In this document: positions 30,204 through 39,984 of the stretch, in pieces | Layout of the letters: each line of letters begins with the position of its first letter | Numbering within the stretch: the stretch's first letter is position 1 | From: Nocardioides insulae DSM 17944 | GTDB lineage: Bacteria; Actinomycetota; Actinomycetes; Propionibacteriales; Nocardioidaceae | Length of the DNA: 64,000 nucleotides | NCBI RefSeq assembly: GCF_000422825.1 | Contig: NZ_AUGU01000014.1 | Span: forward strand, 434,001 to 498,000 | Direction of reading: 5' to 3' | Program-made: the position numbers and the translations under genes | Notes under the pieces: model-generated | What the model saw: the letters and a program-made list of their open reading frames with translations, nothing else | The model's database searches: none | What the model was told of the DNA's origin: nothing

Positions 30204-33200
30204 ATGAGGGCGATACTTCCAGTCAGGCGGAGCGGAAGAGTGGCCGGCAGGCGTCGTTCCAGGGTGGCGGTCCTGGCCGGGCTGGCGCTCGCGCTGGCGG
30301 CCCTCACCCCCGGGGTGGCCCGGGCGGACTCCCAGCCGGTCGACCCGAACAATCCGGAGACGCCGACCACGGTTGCGGCCGACGCCCTGCCGACGGTGCA
30401 GATCAACGGCGTGGTCTGGTCCCAGGCGATGGTCGGTGAGACCGTCTACGCCGGCGGCAGCTTCAGCACGGCACGTCCGGCCGGCGTGGCCTCGGGGGGG
30501 ACCGGCAGCGTGACCCGCCAGAACCTGGTCGCCTACAACGTGCGCACCGGGGCGATGACCTCCTTCGCCCCCGCCTTCAACGGGCAGGTGCGGGCGGTCG
30601 CGGTCTCCCCGGACGGCTCCCGCCTCTACGTCGGCGGCGACTTCACCCAGGTCGGGACGACCACCCGGGCCAGGTTCGCCGTATTCAACACCGCGACGGG
30701 GGCGCTGCTCTCGAACTTCACTCCGCAGGTGAACGGGAGCGTCACCTCCATCGCAGCGACCCAGAACACGGTGTACGTCGGAGGCTCCTTCGGCAGCATC
30801 GGCAACCAGACGCGCACCGACCTGGCAGCGTTCAACGCCTCGTCGGGAGCTCTCCTGAGCTGGGCGCCGACCACCGGCGACGGCTTCGTCTGGGCGATCA
30901 CGGCCAAGCCGGACGCGACCAGGGTCGCGGTGGGCGGCTCCTTCACCTCCGTGAACGGCTCCTCGAGCCCGGGCTACGGGCTGGCGATGGTGGACGGTAC
31001 GACGGGGGCCAGCCTGCCGTTCGCGATGAACGGGCCGGTGCGGAACGGGACCGCCGACGGCGCCATCACCACCCTGGCCACCGACGGCCAGAAGGTGTAC
31101 GGCGGCGGCTACACCTACGGCCGCACCGGCGGCACCTTCGAGGGGTTCTTCTCGGCGACCTGGGACGGTGGCATCGACTGGATCAACGACTGCCACGGCG
31201 ACACCTACTCGGTGCACCCGCAGGGCGGCGTCCTCTACGCGGCCAGCCACACCCACTACTGCGAGAACGTCGGCGCCATCCCGCAGGGTGCCGGCAACGT
31301 GGGCGACTACCCCTACTACCGCGGCGTCGCGATGAGCACCAAGGCCACCCGGACCGCCACCTGGGAACCCGACCAGGGCCGCTACTACGACTACACCGGT
31401 CAGCCCGCCTCGGCGATGCTGACGTGGTACCCCTCGCTCAACACCGGCAGCTACACCGGCCAGTACCAGGGCCCGTGGAGCGTGACAGGCAACGCCGACT
31501 ACGTCGCGATGGCAGGTGAGTTCACCCGGGTCAACGGGGTGGCCCAGCAGGGCCTGGTCCGGTTCGCGCGCACCGGCCTGGCCCCCAACGACCGGGGCCC
31601 CTCGCTGACCGGCACCGGATGGCCGCTCGAGGCCCGATCGAGCGCGGCGGGCTCGGTGCGGCTCACCTGGCCCTCCAACGACGACATGGACAACCACCAG
31701 TTGACCTACCGGGTCTACCGGGACAACCAGAACACCGCCGGCCTGGTCCACACCCGCACGGCTGGTGCGGAGTGGTGGGACGACTACGGCATGGGCTTCA
31801 CCGACACCGGCGTCACCCCGGGCTCCCATCGGTACCGGGTCACCGCGACCGATGCCTTCGGCAACGTGGCCAGTTCGCCGTGGGTGACCCTCACGGTCGC
31901 CTCCGTCGGCACCGACAGCGCCTACGTGAAGGCCGTCGACGCCAGTGAGCCGACGTACTGGTGGCGGATGGGCGAGGAGGGGACGACGGAGGACTCCGCC
32001 GGGTCCCGCACCCTGACGACCACCACCGACGTCACCGCCGGTGCCACCGGAGCGATCCCCGCGGACCCGGAGAACCTCGCCATCACGATGCCGGGGGCCA
32101 CCAGTGCCCGGGTCTACTCGACCCTCCAGGAGAGCATGCCGAACGTGTTCACCGTGGAGGCGTGGTTCCGTGCCACCCGAGGCGGCGGCAAGATCATCGG
32201 CTGGGGCAACCGCAACGACCGCAACTCCACGCGGGGCGATCGGACCATCTACCTGGACAACTCCGGCCGTGTCCTGTTCGGGGTGAAGCCGAACGCCACC
32301 CGCCAGGTGGTCACCAGTCCCGGGCAGTACGCCGACGGCCAGTGGCACCACGTCGCGGGGACGCTCTCGGCCCAGGGCATGCGGCTGTTCCTCGACGGTG
32401 ACCAGGTCGCTCAGCGCACCGACGTGACCGTGCCCGAACACCTGGCGATCGGGTACTGGCGGATCGGCGGCGACAGCCTCTCCGGCTGGCCGTCGGCACC
32501 CTCCTCCACGGCTTTCGCCGGCGACCTGGACGAGGTGGCGGTCTACAAGCGGCAGCTGTCGCCGACCGAGATCGCTGCCCACCACGCGGCCGGCTCCGGC
32601 GCCCCGGCGCCCAACCTGCCGCCCGCGGCGTCGTTCAGCAGTTCGGTCTCCGACCTGAGCCTCACCCTCGACTCCACCTCCAGCGACCCCGACGGCACCC
32701 TCGTCTCACAGCAGTGGGACTTCGGCGACGGGACCACCGGGTCCGGTGGTTCGGTCTCGCACACCTACCAGGACCCGGGCACCTACCCGGTCACCCTGAC
32801 CGTGACCGACGACGACGGGGCCACCGACGTCGAACGGCGCGATATCACCGTCACCGAACCGCCCGCCGGCCCCGTCGAGCTGGCGAGGGACACCTTCGGG
32901 CGAACCGTCACCGGCGGCTGGGGCAACGCAGAGGTGGGTGGTGCCTGGAACCGCAGCGGTACCGCAGCCAACTTCGCGGTGAACGGCGGGGTCGGCAGCA
33001 TCCGGATGAGCCAGGGCGGCTCGGGCCCGGGGGTCAGCCTCGGCGGGATGAGCAGTGACGACGTCGACGCCCGGCTCCGGCTCGGCGCGGACACCGCGGC
33101 CACCGGCGGCGGCATCTACCTCACGGTGCAGCCCCGACTGCTCGCCAACGGCGACCGCTACTTCACCGACGTCCGCCTGCAGTCCACCGGTGCGGTCTCG

Positions 33201-33515
33201 GTGACCCTCGGCCGGGCGGTCGGTGGCGCCGAGAGCACGATCCAGAGCGCGACCGTTCCGGGTCTCACCGCCTCGGCCGGCACCATGCTCCGGGTCCGGG
33301 TCCAGGCCGTCGGCAGCTCGCCCACCACGGTGCGGGCCAAGGTGTGGGCCGACGGGCAGAGCGAGCCGAGCGCCTGGACGGTGTCGGCGACCGACTCGAC
33401 CGCCGGACTCCAGCAGGCCGGGACCCTGGGGCTGCGGACCTACCTCTCCGGCTCGGCCACCGCCTTCCCGGTGCAGGGGCGCTTCGACGACCTGGTGGTG
33501 ACGACGACCGACTGA
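30204..33515 (+). CDS. giant secreted multidomain protein 2, paralogue (beta-propeller, Fn3-like, LamG, PKD, C-terminal jelly-roll)
   Basis: A 1103-residue secreted protein, homologous to the preceding one over about the first 800 residues (shared [47 protein letters not shown]). The signal peptide includes [20 protein letters not shown]. LamG lies at about 585-800 ([40 protein letters not shown]) and a single PKD at about 808-890 ([14 protein letters not shown]). Instead of further PKD repeats it ends with a separate jelly-roll-like domain of about 210 residues ([20 protein letters not shown]). AGGGG precedes the ATG at 30204. The pair looks like a tandem duplication with C-terminal domain exchange. 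Confidence 0.82.
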   Translation: MRAILPVRRSGRVAGRRRSRVAVLAGLALALAALTPGVARADSQPVDPNNPETPTTVAADALPTVQINGVVWSQAMVGETVYAGGSFSTARPAGVASGGTGSVTRQNLVAYNVRTGAMTSFAPAFNGQVRAVAVSPDGSRLYVGGDFTQVGTTTRARFAVFNTATGALLSNFTPQVNGSVTSIAATQNTVYVGGSFGSIGNQTRTDLAAFNASSGALLSWAPTTGDGFVWAITAKPDATRVAVGGSFTSVNGSSSPGYGLAMVDGTTGASLPFAMNGPVRNGTADGAITTLATDGQKVYGGGYTYGRTGGTFEGFFSATWDGGIDWINDCHGDTYSVHPQGGVLYAASHTHYCENVGAIPQGAGNVGDYPYYRGVAMSTKATRTATWEPDQGRYYDYTGQPASAMLTWYPSLNTGSYTGQYQGPWSVTGNADYVAMAGEFTRVNGVAQQGLVRFARTGLAPNDRGPSLTGTGWPLEARSSAAGSVRLTWPSNDDMDNHQLTYRVYRDNQNTAGLVHTRTAGAEWWDDYGMGFTDTGVTPGSHRYRVTATDAFGNVASSPWVTLTVASVGTDSAYVKAVDASEPTYWWRMGEEGTTEDSAGSRTLTTTTDVTAGATGAIPADPENLAITMPGATSARVYSTLQESMPNVFTVEAWFRATRGGGKIIGWGNRNDRNSTRGDRTIYLDNSGRVLFGVKPNATRQVVTSPGQYADGQWHHVAGTLSAQGMRLFLDGDQVAQRTDVTVPEHLAIGYWRIGGDSLSGWPSAPSSTAFAGDLDEVAVYKRQLSPTEIAAHHAAGSGAPAPNLPPAASFSSSVSDLSLTLDSTSSDPDGTLVSQQWDFGDGTTGSGGSVSHTYQDPGTYPVTLTVTDDDGATDVERRDITVTEPPAGPVELARDTFGRTVTGGWGNAEVGGAWNRSGTAANFAVNGGVGSIRMSQGGSGPGVSLGGMSSDDVDARLRLGADTAATGGGIYLTVQPRLLANGDRYFTDVRLQSTGAVSVTLGRAVGGAESTIQSATVPGLTASAGTMLRVRVQAVGSSPTTVRAKVWADGQSEPSAWTVSATDSTAGLQQAGTLGLRTYLSGSATAFPVQGRFDDLVVTTTD

Positions 33516-33564
33516 GGTCCTCTCCACCCGGGGATCGAGTGGTGGGCCGGACCCTGGGTCAGGC

Positions 33565-35325
33565 TCACCACGCGCCGAGGTGCCGGGTACCGGCCGGGCG
33601 GTGGAGGGCCCGGGCCGGACCGCCGGCGAGGGGCACCGCCACCGCGCTCGTACGGCGGGTGATCGGGGGTCTGGCCCGAAGCCCGGGGGTGAGCGCTCGT
33701 ACGCCGATCAGGTCCAGGTGCCTCCGCTCCCGGCCGGTCTCGGTCCGGAAGCGTCGCACGGTGCGGAACACGGCCGGGTCCCCGGCACCGCGGGACCAGA
33801 CCACCGCCCACGCCGGGGCCGAGCGGCGCGGCCGCAGGTAGACGTTCCCGGAGGCCCGGATCCGCAACTGTTCGGCGCTGAACCGCCCCGAGTAGTCCTC
33901 GACGCACAGGACGCAGTTCCCGCCGTACCTCACTCCGCCCAGGATGTTGTTGTGCAGCGAGACCGACCGGCTCACCCACGACATGGTCGGGTCGGGCGAG
34001 GGCCGCCGGGGGTCGTGGCCGGGGGTGTCGAGGTCCTCCAGACGCCGGTCGTCCTGGACGATGTTCACCGCCCGGCCGTTGCGGACGATGGTGTTGTTCC
34101 ACAGTCGCACCCGAGCGGTGTTGTTGACCTTGATCCCGTGCCCGCGGTTGCGGGCGATGACGGTGTCGGCCACCAGCGCTCGGGTGGAGAGTTCGAGCGC
34201 GAGTCCGTGCCGGGCGTTGCGGCGCATGATCGCGCCGACCACGGTGATCCGGTAGGACGACTCGTCGAACCACAGCCCGGTGCCGGCGTTGCCGGCGAAG
34301 CGCCCGCCGCGGACCAGCAGGTGGCGGGAGCGGCCGATCTTGACCCCGCCGGCCACCGGGGCGGTGTTGAAGCGCTCGGTGTTGTTGCGGCGCGCGAGGA
34401 CGCCCAGCATCCGCAGTCGGTCCGCATAGGTCGCGCTCATCCCCAGCATCCCGTTCCCGACCAGCCGCACCCTGTGCACCGTCGCGCGCGGAGCGGTGAC
34501 ATGCAGTCCGGTGGTCGCGTTGTCCCGGATCCGCATCCTGCTCAGGACGACGCCTCGGGCCTCGACCACGACCGCGCCCATGTCCGGCACCGACGGTGCG
34601 AAGCGACGTACCCCCAGACCCCGCACCTGGGTGCCGGCCCCGAGCACCCGCAGCGCCCTGGGGAAGGTGCTCGCCCGGACCGTGCGCCCCCGCGGATCCG
34701 ACCCCAGCTGCAGCCGGTTGCGCCGATCATCGACCAGGAACGTGCCGGGCCGCAGCTGCGCCAGTGAGCCCACCTGGCGTTGCTCACGCCCGGCGATCCA
34801 CACCTGGTCCGGGTGCGCCGCCATCGGGTGGGCGGGGTTGACGAAGGTCCAACCTTGCTCGGTGCCGTCCGGCTCACCGCGGTGGTAGGTCGGGCTGGAG
34901 TCCAGCTCCACGAGCCACCGGGCCGAGGCGCCGTGCGCCGTGCGGTGCCAGCCGCGCACCACCCGGCTCCCGTCCAGCCACGCCCGCGCCCGGGGGGCCG
35001 TTCGGATCTGCAGCCGCTTCCCGCGGGGCACGGTCACGCTCTCGTGGTAGGTCCCGGTGTGCACCACGATCCGGTCCCCGGACCGGGCCCGGCGTACGGC
35101 GGTGCCGAGCCGACGCCACGGTGCTCCCGAACGGCCGGAGGCGGAGTCCGCGCCCCGGCCGGAGACATGCCAGGTCGTCGCCGGGCGCGGCGCGGTCCCG
35201 CCCTCCCTGGTGGCTGCGGCGGCAGGTCCTGGCCCCTCGGTCTCACCCGCCGCCTCTCCGCTCAGGACGGCCGCGAGCAATGCCCCCGAGACCAGGCCGA
35301 CCAGTGGTCGGCCGACAGGCGGCAT
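33565..35325 (-). CDS. secreted right-handed beta-helix (pectate-lyase-like) protein
   Basis: A 586-residue protein with an N-terminal export segment (PLVGLVSGALLAAVLSGEAA) and a parallel beta-helix. The start is WHVSGRGADSASGRSGAPWR (the lyase-superfamily opening with a fixed-length first turn) followed by GDRIVVHTGTYHESVTVPRG. Many short repeats follow, such as VVLSRMRIRDNATTGLHVTA and ALVADTVIARNRGHGIKVNN. AAGGAGG lies seven bases before the ATG at 35325. Such proteins bind or cleave acidic polysaccharides, and here it heads the second polysaccharide block. No catalytic residues can be assigned from sequence alone. The gene converges on giant protein 2 with 49 bases between. Confidence 0.82.
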   Translation of the reverse strand: MPPVGRPLVGLVSGALLAAVLSGEAAGETEGPGPAAAATREGGTAPRPATTWHVSGRGADSASGRSGAPWRRLGTAVRRARSGDRIVVHTGTYHESVTVPRGKRLQIRTAPRARAWLDGSRVVRGWHRTAHGASARWLVELDSSPTYHRGEPDGTEQGWTFVNPAHPMAAHPDQVWIAGREQRQVGSLAQLRPGTFLVDDRRNRLQLGSDPRGRTVRASTFPRALRVLGAGTQVRGLGVRRFAPSVPDMGAVVVEARGVVLSRMRIRDNATTGLHVTAPRATVHRVRLVGNGMLGMSATYADRLRMLGVLARRNNTERFNTAPVAGGVKIGRSRHLLVRGGRFAGNAGTGLWFDESSYRITVVGAIMRRNARHGLALELSTRALVADTVIARNRGHGIKVNNTARVRLWNNTIVRNGRAVNIVQDDRRLEDLDTPGHDPRRPSPDPTMSWVSRSVSLHNNILGGVRYGGNCVLCVEDYSGRFSAEQLRIRASGNVYLRPRRSAPAWAVVWSRGAGDPAVFRTVRRFRTETGRERRHLDLIGVRALTPGLRARPPITRRTSAVAVPLAGGPARALHRPAGTRHLGAW

Positions 35326-35402
35326 GAACGCCTCCTTCGCATCGCCGACCTCCACCTTCGGACCGTGCCTCGTGCGATGTCCATGCCTTCGGCGGCGGCC
35401 CA

Positions 35403-35417
35403 CCCCCATCTGGTGTA
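35403..35417 (+). promoter_or_regulatory. site H, weak match to the TACCCAA-N5-GGG motif
   Basis: Minus strand reads TACACCAGATGGGGG. A GAAGGT -10-like element (minus, 35354-35359) would give transcription near 35347-35349, about 61-63 bases from the motif centre, ahead of the beta-helix gene. This is the weakest of the eight sites. Confidence 0.3.
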
Positions 35418-35505
35418 AGCCCCTGTCGGTGGATCCCCGGTGGACGTCGATGGGTGGCCTCGGGTGGCCTCGGCCTGGTCGGCGGTGGGATACGCGCTCG
35501 GTCAC

Positions 35506-36696
35506 TCACCCGGGTTCGGAGGAACGGGAGGGGAGCAGGCGACGCAGGGTGAGGTCGTGCCGGTCGCGGTAGGCGAGGGCCCGCTTGGCGACGCGGCGGG
35601 CGGCGGCGTTCTGGTCCGCGGCGACCTGGGCGACCCAGCCGCGCGGGGTGACTGCTCGGCGCGCCGAGTACATCGGTGTCAGGACGGCGCCGAAGTCGCT
35701 CTTGTAGGTGTCGTGACCGATGGTGAGGTCGTGTTCGCGGCGGCCCTGCATGATCGAGACGCCGACCAGGTCCTCGACCAGCAGGAGGCCCAGCGAGTAG
35801 TTGCGGTAGCGCTCGTAGTCGTAGCCGATCAGCAGGAACAGGTCCCGATCCGCATCGGTGAGGTCGAAGGAGACGCCGATGATCTCGTCGTCGACGGTGA
35901 GGACCCAGGTGCGTCCGGGCCCGTCCCCGACCGCGCCGCGGCGCGCCACCGACCGGTAGAACGCGTCGTAGCTCGGGTCCTGCATCAGGTCGACCGCGCG
36001 TCGTTCGGCGAACCGGGCGCGGCGGAACTCCCGCATCCGGTCGAAGGCCTCGTCGATCTCGGCCGGGTCGGTCACCTCGCGCACATCCACCACCCGCTTG
36101 TTGCTCCCGAGCCGCTTCCGCTTGCGCGCCAGGTGGCGGAGGAGACCGGGGTCCAGGTCAGCGCGCCAGTCCTCGACGGAGTCGCCGAGCGGGATCGCAT
36201 GGGCGTCGTACTGGTGGCGGACCACCCGGCGCGCGCCCAGCAGGGCGGCGACGTCGCCGGCGTCCCCCCGGATCTTGTCGAAGCGCACCAGGTCGGCGCG
36301 GCCCAGCGCGCCCCGGATCCGCTGGAGGAGGGCAGGATCGCGCAGCAGGGCCGGCGCGAGCTCGGCGTCCAGGACCGGGGCGGCGTAGTCGCTGACCCCG
36401 AGGTCGGCGGGCTCGAGACGTCGGGCGAAGCGGCCACGCCGCACCATCGGCAGGACGCCGACCAGCCGCCCGTCGGTGGCCGTGCGCACCGTGACCACGA
36501 CCGGCCGGGCCCCCACGGCGGGCGCCAGGTCCGCGTAGAGATGGTGCAGCCACACCGGGTGCTGGAACAGCGTCGCGGTCGAGCGGGCATGCAGGTCGGC
36601 GTAGCCGGGATCGAGGAAGTCGAAGCCGTCCTCGCGGGCGACCCGCACGGTCGGCGGCGCGCCGGTGGTGGGCAGCACGGACACGGATGCCGTCAC
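35506..36696 (-). CDS. CelD/BcsL-type GNAT acyltransferase, second copy
   Basis: A 396-residue Acetyltransf_6 (FemAB-like) protein. It has FQHPVWLHHLYADLAP near the N terminus, HLARKRKRLGSNKRVVDVRE as the basic helix, WVLTVDDEIIGVSFDLTDAD, and LLVEDLVGVSIMQGRREHDL ending in TIGHDTYKSDFGAVL. It corresponds segment by segment to the protein at 10969-12198 but is clearly divergent. The GTG at 36696 overlaps the upstream stop (GTGA), so it is translated with the propeller protein at 36693. Role inferred: acyl decoration of the exopolysaccharide. Confidence 0.8.
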   Translation of the reverse strand: MTASVSVLPTTGAPPTVRVAREDGFDFLDPGYADLHARSTATLFQHPVWLHHLYADLAPAVGARPVVVTVRTATDGRLVGVLPMVRRGRFARRLEPADLGVSDYAAPVLDAELAPALLRDPALLQRIRGALGRADLVRFDKIRGDAGDVAALLGARRVVRHQYDAHAIPLGDSVEDWRADLDPGLLRHLARKRKRLGSNKRVVDVREVTDPAEIDEAFDRMREFRRARFAERRAVDLMQDPSYDAFYRSVARRGAVGDGPGRTWVLTVDDEIIGVSFDLTDADRDLFLLIGYDYERYRNYSLGLLLVEDLVGVSIMQGRREHDLTIGHDTYKSDFGAVLTPMYSARRAVTPRGWVAQVAADQNAAARRVAKRALAYRDRHDLTLRRLLPSRSSEPG

Positions 36697-38213
36697 GATC
36701 GACCCCGATCGGTGGAGGGACGCCGGAACCGGGGGGAGCGCGCCGACCCGTCGATGCACTCCAGTCGGCCGGCCCGGTTGAGGGTGTGCAGCCGGCTCCC
36801 GGGCCAGAGCGGGCCGGGACCCAGACGCGCCAGGACCCGCTGGTCGAAGCCGGTGTCGTCGAGCCGGGTCACCTCGGCGATCGCCAGTCCGCCGCCGTAG
36901 CCGGCCGAACCGTCCTGGACCGGCCTGAGCAGCCGGCCATCGCGGCGTACCGGCCGACCGGCCGGCCGGGCCGAGGTGATGTCGAGCAGCACCGGGTTGC
37001 CCGGATGCGGGCGCCACGGCCCGGTGAGTCGATCCGCGGACCACAGGTGCAGGGCATCGGACCACGAGCCCCCGTGACGGACGGTGGCGAACATCCACCA
37101 GCGTCCCTGGTCGTGCACCACACTCACGTCACTCGCGGTGAGGTCGCGCAACAGGATCGTCTCCCGCTGCCAGCGGTCCGGGAAGTCGAGCGCCCGGTAG
37201 AGCTCCACCGTGCCGGCCCCCGAGGTCTCGGGGATCATCCACCACTCGCCCTCGGCGCGCAGGACGAACGGGTAGGACAGATGGGTGTTGTGCCGGAGCA
37301 CCGGGCGGGGGCGGCCGAGAGGTCCGTGGTCGCCGAACTCGACCGCGGAGATCACCCCTCGGCCCAGCCGATGGTCGAAGTCCTCGACGAAGAGCACGTG
37401 CTGGTCCCCGACGGCGACCGGGAACGGATCGGCATAGAAGTGCACGCCGTCATCGGGCAGCGTCGACCAGCCGGTCTCGGGGTGGTCGAGCAGATCGAGC
37501 ACGTCGGGGCTCTGCTCGCTCCCGAGCAGCCGCCAGCCGACCCGCCAGTGCGGTGCCCGGTAGGCCATCCGGTAGGCGCGGTGCAGGCCCGCGAAGGCCA
37601 CCGTGCGGCTCACCGACGGGCTCGGGGCCGCGGGCCGGGGCGAGGGCTCCGCCGCCGGCGGGATCGGCAGCCGGCCCGCGACCGCCTGCTCCACCAGCAG
37701 CAGGCTGCCCGCCAGCACGTCCTCCAGCGCGGCGGTCAGGACGCCGGGACGCTCGCTGCCGGGTCGGCCGGTGGCGAGCCGTTCCTCACCGCGGGTCAGC
37801 CGGGTCAGCGGGAAGCGTCCCTCAGCCAGCGCGGCCAGGGCGCCCGTCGTACCCGGGTGGCCGTCGAAGGTGAGCTGCCAGAGGTCGGACCCCTCGCCGG
37901 ACTCGCCCGGCTCCTTGGAGTCGCTGCCCTCCGGTGCGATCACCAGGGTCGGGCGGTCCGTCCCGCCCAGCCACGGGGCCAGGTCGCCGTCAGAGGCCGC
38001 GGCGGCCAGACGGGGCCGGACGCCGTGCATCAGCCGTTCCGCGCCGAGCACGCGTTGATAGCTCGCCTCGACGCCGGTACGACGCGGCGCGGCGAGCGCG
38101 ATCGAGACGCTCACCCCCGGCAGCGCGCTGAGCCGTTCGGCCAGGTCCAGGTGCCAGCGCCGGGCGGATCCCGCGGGCAGCCGCAGCTGGACGTGTCGGC
38201 TCCTGACATGCAT
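36693..38213 (-). CDS. five-bladed beta-propeller protein (GH43/GINT1 N-terminal-like) with a divergent N-terminal domain
   Basis: A 506-residue cytoplasmic protein. The C-terminal half, from about residue 225, has blade motifs typical of GH43/GH32-like propellers and of the N-terminal domain of glucosamine inositolphosphorylceramide transferases: VHFYADPFPVAVGDQHVLFV, LSYPFVLRAEGEWWMIPETS, DVSVVHDQGRWWMFATVRHG, SDALHLWSADRLTGPW. The first 200 residues begin RHVQLRLPAGSARRWHLDLA and look alpha/beta, comparable to formyltransferase-like parts found with this propeller; I cannot confirm that. The ATG at 38213 lies seven bases after TAGCTT, so a leaderless transcript is likely. It overlaps the acyltransferase gene. 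Substrate unknown. Confidence 0.68.
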   Translation of the reverse strand: MHVRSRHVQLRLPAGSARRWHLDLAERLSALPGVSVSIALAAPRRTGVEASYQRVLGAERLMHGVRPRLAAAASDGDLAPWLGGTDRPTLVIAPEGSDSKEPGESGEGSDLWQLTFDGHPGTTGALAALAEGRFPLTRLTRGEERLATGRPGSERPGVLTAALEDVLAGSLLLVEQAVAGRLPIPPAAEPSPRPAAPSPSVSRTVAFAGLHRAYRMAYRAPHWRVGWRLLGSEQSPDVLDLLDHPETGWSTLPDDGVHFYADPFPVAVGDQHVLFVEDFDHRLGRGVISAVEFGDHGPLGRPRPVLRHNTHLSYPFVLRAEGEWWMIPETSGAGTVELYRALDFPDRWQRETILLRDLTASDVSVVHDQGRWWMFATVRHGGSWSDALHLWSADRLTGPWRPHPGNPVLLDITSARPAGRPVRRDGRLLRPVQDGSAGYGGGLAIAEVTRLDDTGFDQRVLARLGPGPLWPGSRLHTLNRAGRLECIDGSARSPRFRRPSTDRGRS

Positions 38214-38220
38214 GGAACCG

Positions 38221-38226
38221 AAGCTA
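38221..38226 (-). promoter_or_regulatory. leaderless -10 box of the propeller gene
   Basis: Minus strand TAGCTT, seven bases ahead of the ATG at 38213. Confidence 0.6.
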
Positions 38227-38266
38227 CGGACCGGTGCCCGGTGTCCTGGCCGACTCGCGGACCCAT

Positions 38267-38281
38267 CCCGAGAACTCGGTA
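38267..38281 (+). promoter_or_regulatory. site D1 of the TACCCAA-N5-GGG motif
   Basis: Minus strand reads TACCGAGTTCTCGGG and holds the inverted repeat CCGAG-AA-CTCGG. Its centre (38274) is 61 bases from the leaderless start at 38213. Confidence 0.5.
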
Positions 38282-38287
38282 CGTCAT

Positions 38288-38302
38288 CCCGCATTTCGGG
38301 GC
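38288..38302 (+). promoter_or_regulatory. site D2 of the TACCCAA-N5-GGG motif
   Basis: Plus strand reads CCCGCATTTCGGGGC. It begins exactly 21 bases after site D1, two helical turns, so both would face the same side of the DNA. It is 88 bases from the BY-kinase GTG at 38383, whose -10 box I could not identify. Confidence 0.45.
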
Positions 38303-38382
38303 GGTGCGGGCTGGTGGGGGTTGGCTGGCCCCGGACGGTCCCGGGGCGTGGACCCTCCGTGTTCTGACGTAGGGGGCTTGTC

Positions 38383-39984
38383 GTGACGTTTGCGGAGTAT
38401 TTCCAGATCCTGCACAAGCGCTGGCTGGTCTGGGCGAGCGGACTCGTGCTCGGACTGGCGGCCGCGGTCGGGATCTCGCTGGCGATGCCGGTGCAGTACA
38501 CCGCCGAGGCGACCTCCTTCGTGACCGTCGCCGAACGCGTCGACGAGGGTCAGGGCGAGATCTTCCAGGGGTCCCAGTTCGCCGTCCAGCGGGTCAAATC
38601 GTATGCGCCGCTGGCCACCAGCCACCGGGTGCTCGACCCCGTCACCGAGGAACTCGGCCTGGACCTCGACCACGCCGACTTCGCCGACGCCGTCGAGGTC
38701 AGCAGTCCGCCCGAGACGGTGCTGCTGAAGGTCCAGGTGACCGATCCCGATCCGGAGCAGGCCGCCCGGATGGCCGACGCGGTCAGCGAACGGCTGGGTG
38801 AGGTGATCGAGGAGCTCGAGACTGCCGCCGGCTCGACGGTGCCCAATGTCGGCGTCTCGCTCGCCCAGCCGGCCGAGGTCCCCACCTCCCCGTCCTCCCC
38901 GCGGGTGCTGTTGAACCTCCTCCTGGGAGGCGCGCTCGGGCTCGCGCTCGGTCTGGTGGCGGCGGTGCTGCGACACCACCTCGACCGCCGGGTGAAGACC
39001 CCCGAGGACCTCCGCGACCTGACCGGGATCTCGCCGCTGGGCGTCACGCTGCGCGAGCCTTCGGCGTACCGCCGTCCGCTGGTCGCCCTGGACTACCGGT
39101 CGGTGAGCGCGGAGCGCTACCGCACCATCCGGACGGCGCTGAAGTTCGCCACCGTCGACCGGCGCCTGGAGCACTTCGTGGTCAGCTCCGCGATGGCCGG
39201 CGACGGCAAGACCTCGGTCTCGAGCAACCTGGCGATCAGCTGGGCCCAGGCCGGTGCCTCGGTCTGCCTGGTGGAGGCCGACCTCCGCCGGCCCGGCGCT
39301 GCCCGGTTCTTCGGCGTCGAGGGCAGCCTCGGCCTCTCCGATGTGCTGGTCGGGGAGGCGGACCTGGACGAGGTCCTGGTGAGCTGGAACCGCGACATGC
39401 TCACCGTGCTCCCGGCCGGGTCGCTGCCTCCGGACCCGGCCGCGCTGCTCGGCTCGGAGGCGATGCACGCCCTGGTCGAGTCGCTGCGTGAGCGGTACGA
39501 CGTGGTCATCTACGACTCGCCGCCGGTGCTGTCGGTGACCGACGCGGTGGTGCTCGGCGAACAGGTCGACGGCGTGGTGCTGGTGGTGCCCGCCGGCTCG
39601 GCCCGCCGCGAGCAGACCTCGGCCGCCCTGGAGGCCTTCCGCCAGGCCCGGCTCACCCTGCTCGGCACGGTGCTGTCCGGCGAACGCCGGCGCGGCGGGA
39701 CAAGCAAGTCTGCCTACGGCGCCGAGCCGTCGGTGCACCGGGCCGAACTCGCGCCCCTCGGCACTGACCGCAAGGCGACCGAGGCGATCCCGTCGGCCAC
39801 TGCCCCCTCTGCCGCTGAACCGGTCGCCGAGTCGGTGGATGGGCCGGTAGGTGAGCCGGTGCGGGAGTCGACGGGAGAGCATGCGGGCGACCCGGTCGAG
39901 GAGTCGACCGGTGACGGGTCAGGGCCGGACCAGGGCGGCGACCCGGCGCTCGGGTCGGCCTCTCACTCCGGCTCGAGGTCGTAG
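38383..39984 (+). CDS. Wzz fused to bacterial tyrosine kinase (BY-kinase)
   Basis: A 533-residue protein. The N-terminal Wzz part has two membrane segments (about residues 16-35 and 183-200) and opens MTFAEYFQILHKRWLVWASG. The cytoplasmic kinase has RSVSAERYRTIRTALKFA, Walker A in SAMAGDGKTSVSSNLA, Walker A' in VCLVEADLRRPGAARFF and Walker B in YDVVIYDSPPVLSVTDA. Such proteins control polymer length and export through autophosphorylation of a C-terminal tyrosine cluster. Here the tail after the fold is about 90 residues of Ser/Glu/Pro/Gly with a single tyrosine (KSAYGAEPS), so the usual cluster is missing. GTG start with AGGGGGC ahead. Its end overlaps the phosphatase gene by 22 bases. Confidence 0.92.
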   Translation: MTFAEYFQILHKRWLVWASGLVLGLAAAVGISLAMPVQYTAEATSFVTVAERVDEGQGEIFQGSQFAVQRVKSYAPLATSHRVLDPVTEELGLDLDHADFADAVEVSSPPETVLLKVQVTDPDPEQAARMADAVSERLGEVIEELETAAGSTVPNVGVSLAQPAEVPTSPSSPRVLLNLLLGGALGLALGLVAAVLRHHLDRRVKTPEDLRDLTGISPLGVTLREPSAYRRPLVALDYRSVSAERYRTIRTALKFATVDRRLEHFVVSSAMAGDGKTSVSSNLAISWAQAGASVCLVEADLRRPGAARFFGVEGSLGLSDVLVGEADLDEVLVSWNRDMLTVLPAGSLPPDPAALLGSEAMHALVESLRERYDVVIYDSPPVLSVTDAVVLGEQVDGVVLVVPAGSARREQTSAALEAFRQARLTLLGTVLSGERRRGGTSKSAYGAEPSVHRAELAPLGTDRKATEAIPSATAPSAAEPVAESVDGPVGEPVRESTGEHAGDPVEESTGDGSGPDQGGDPALGSASHSGSRS

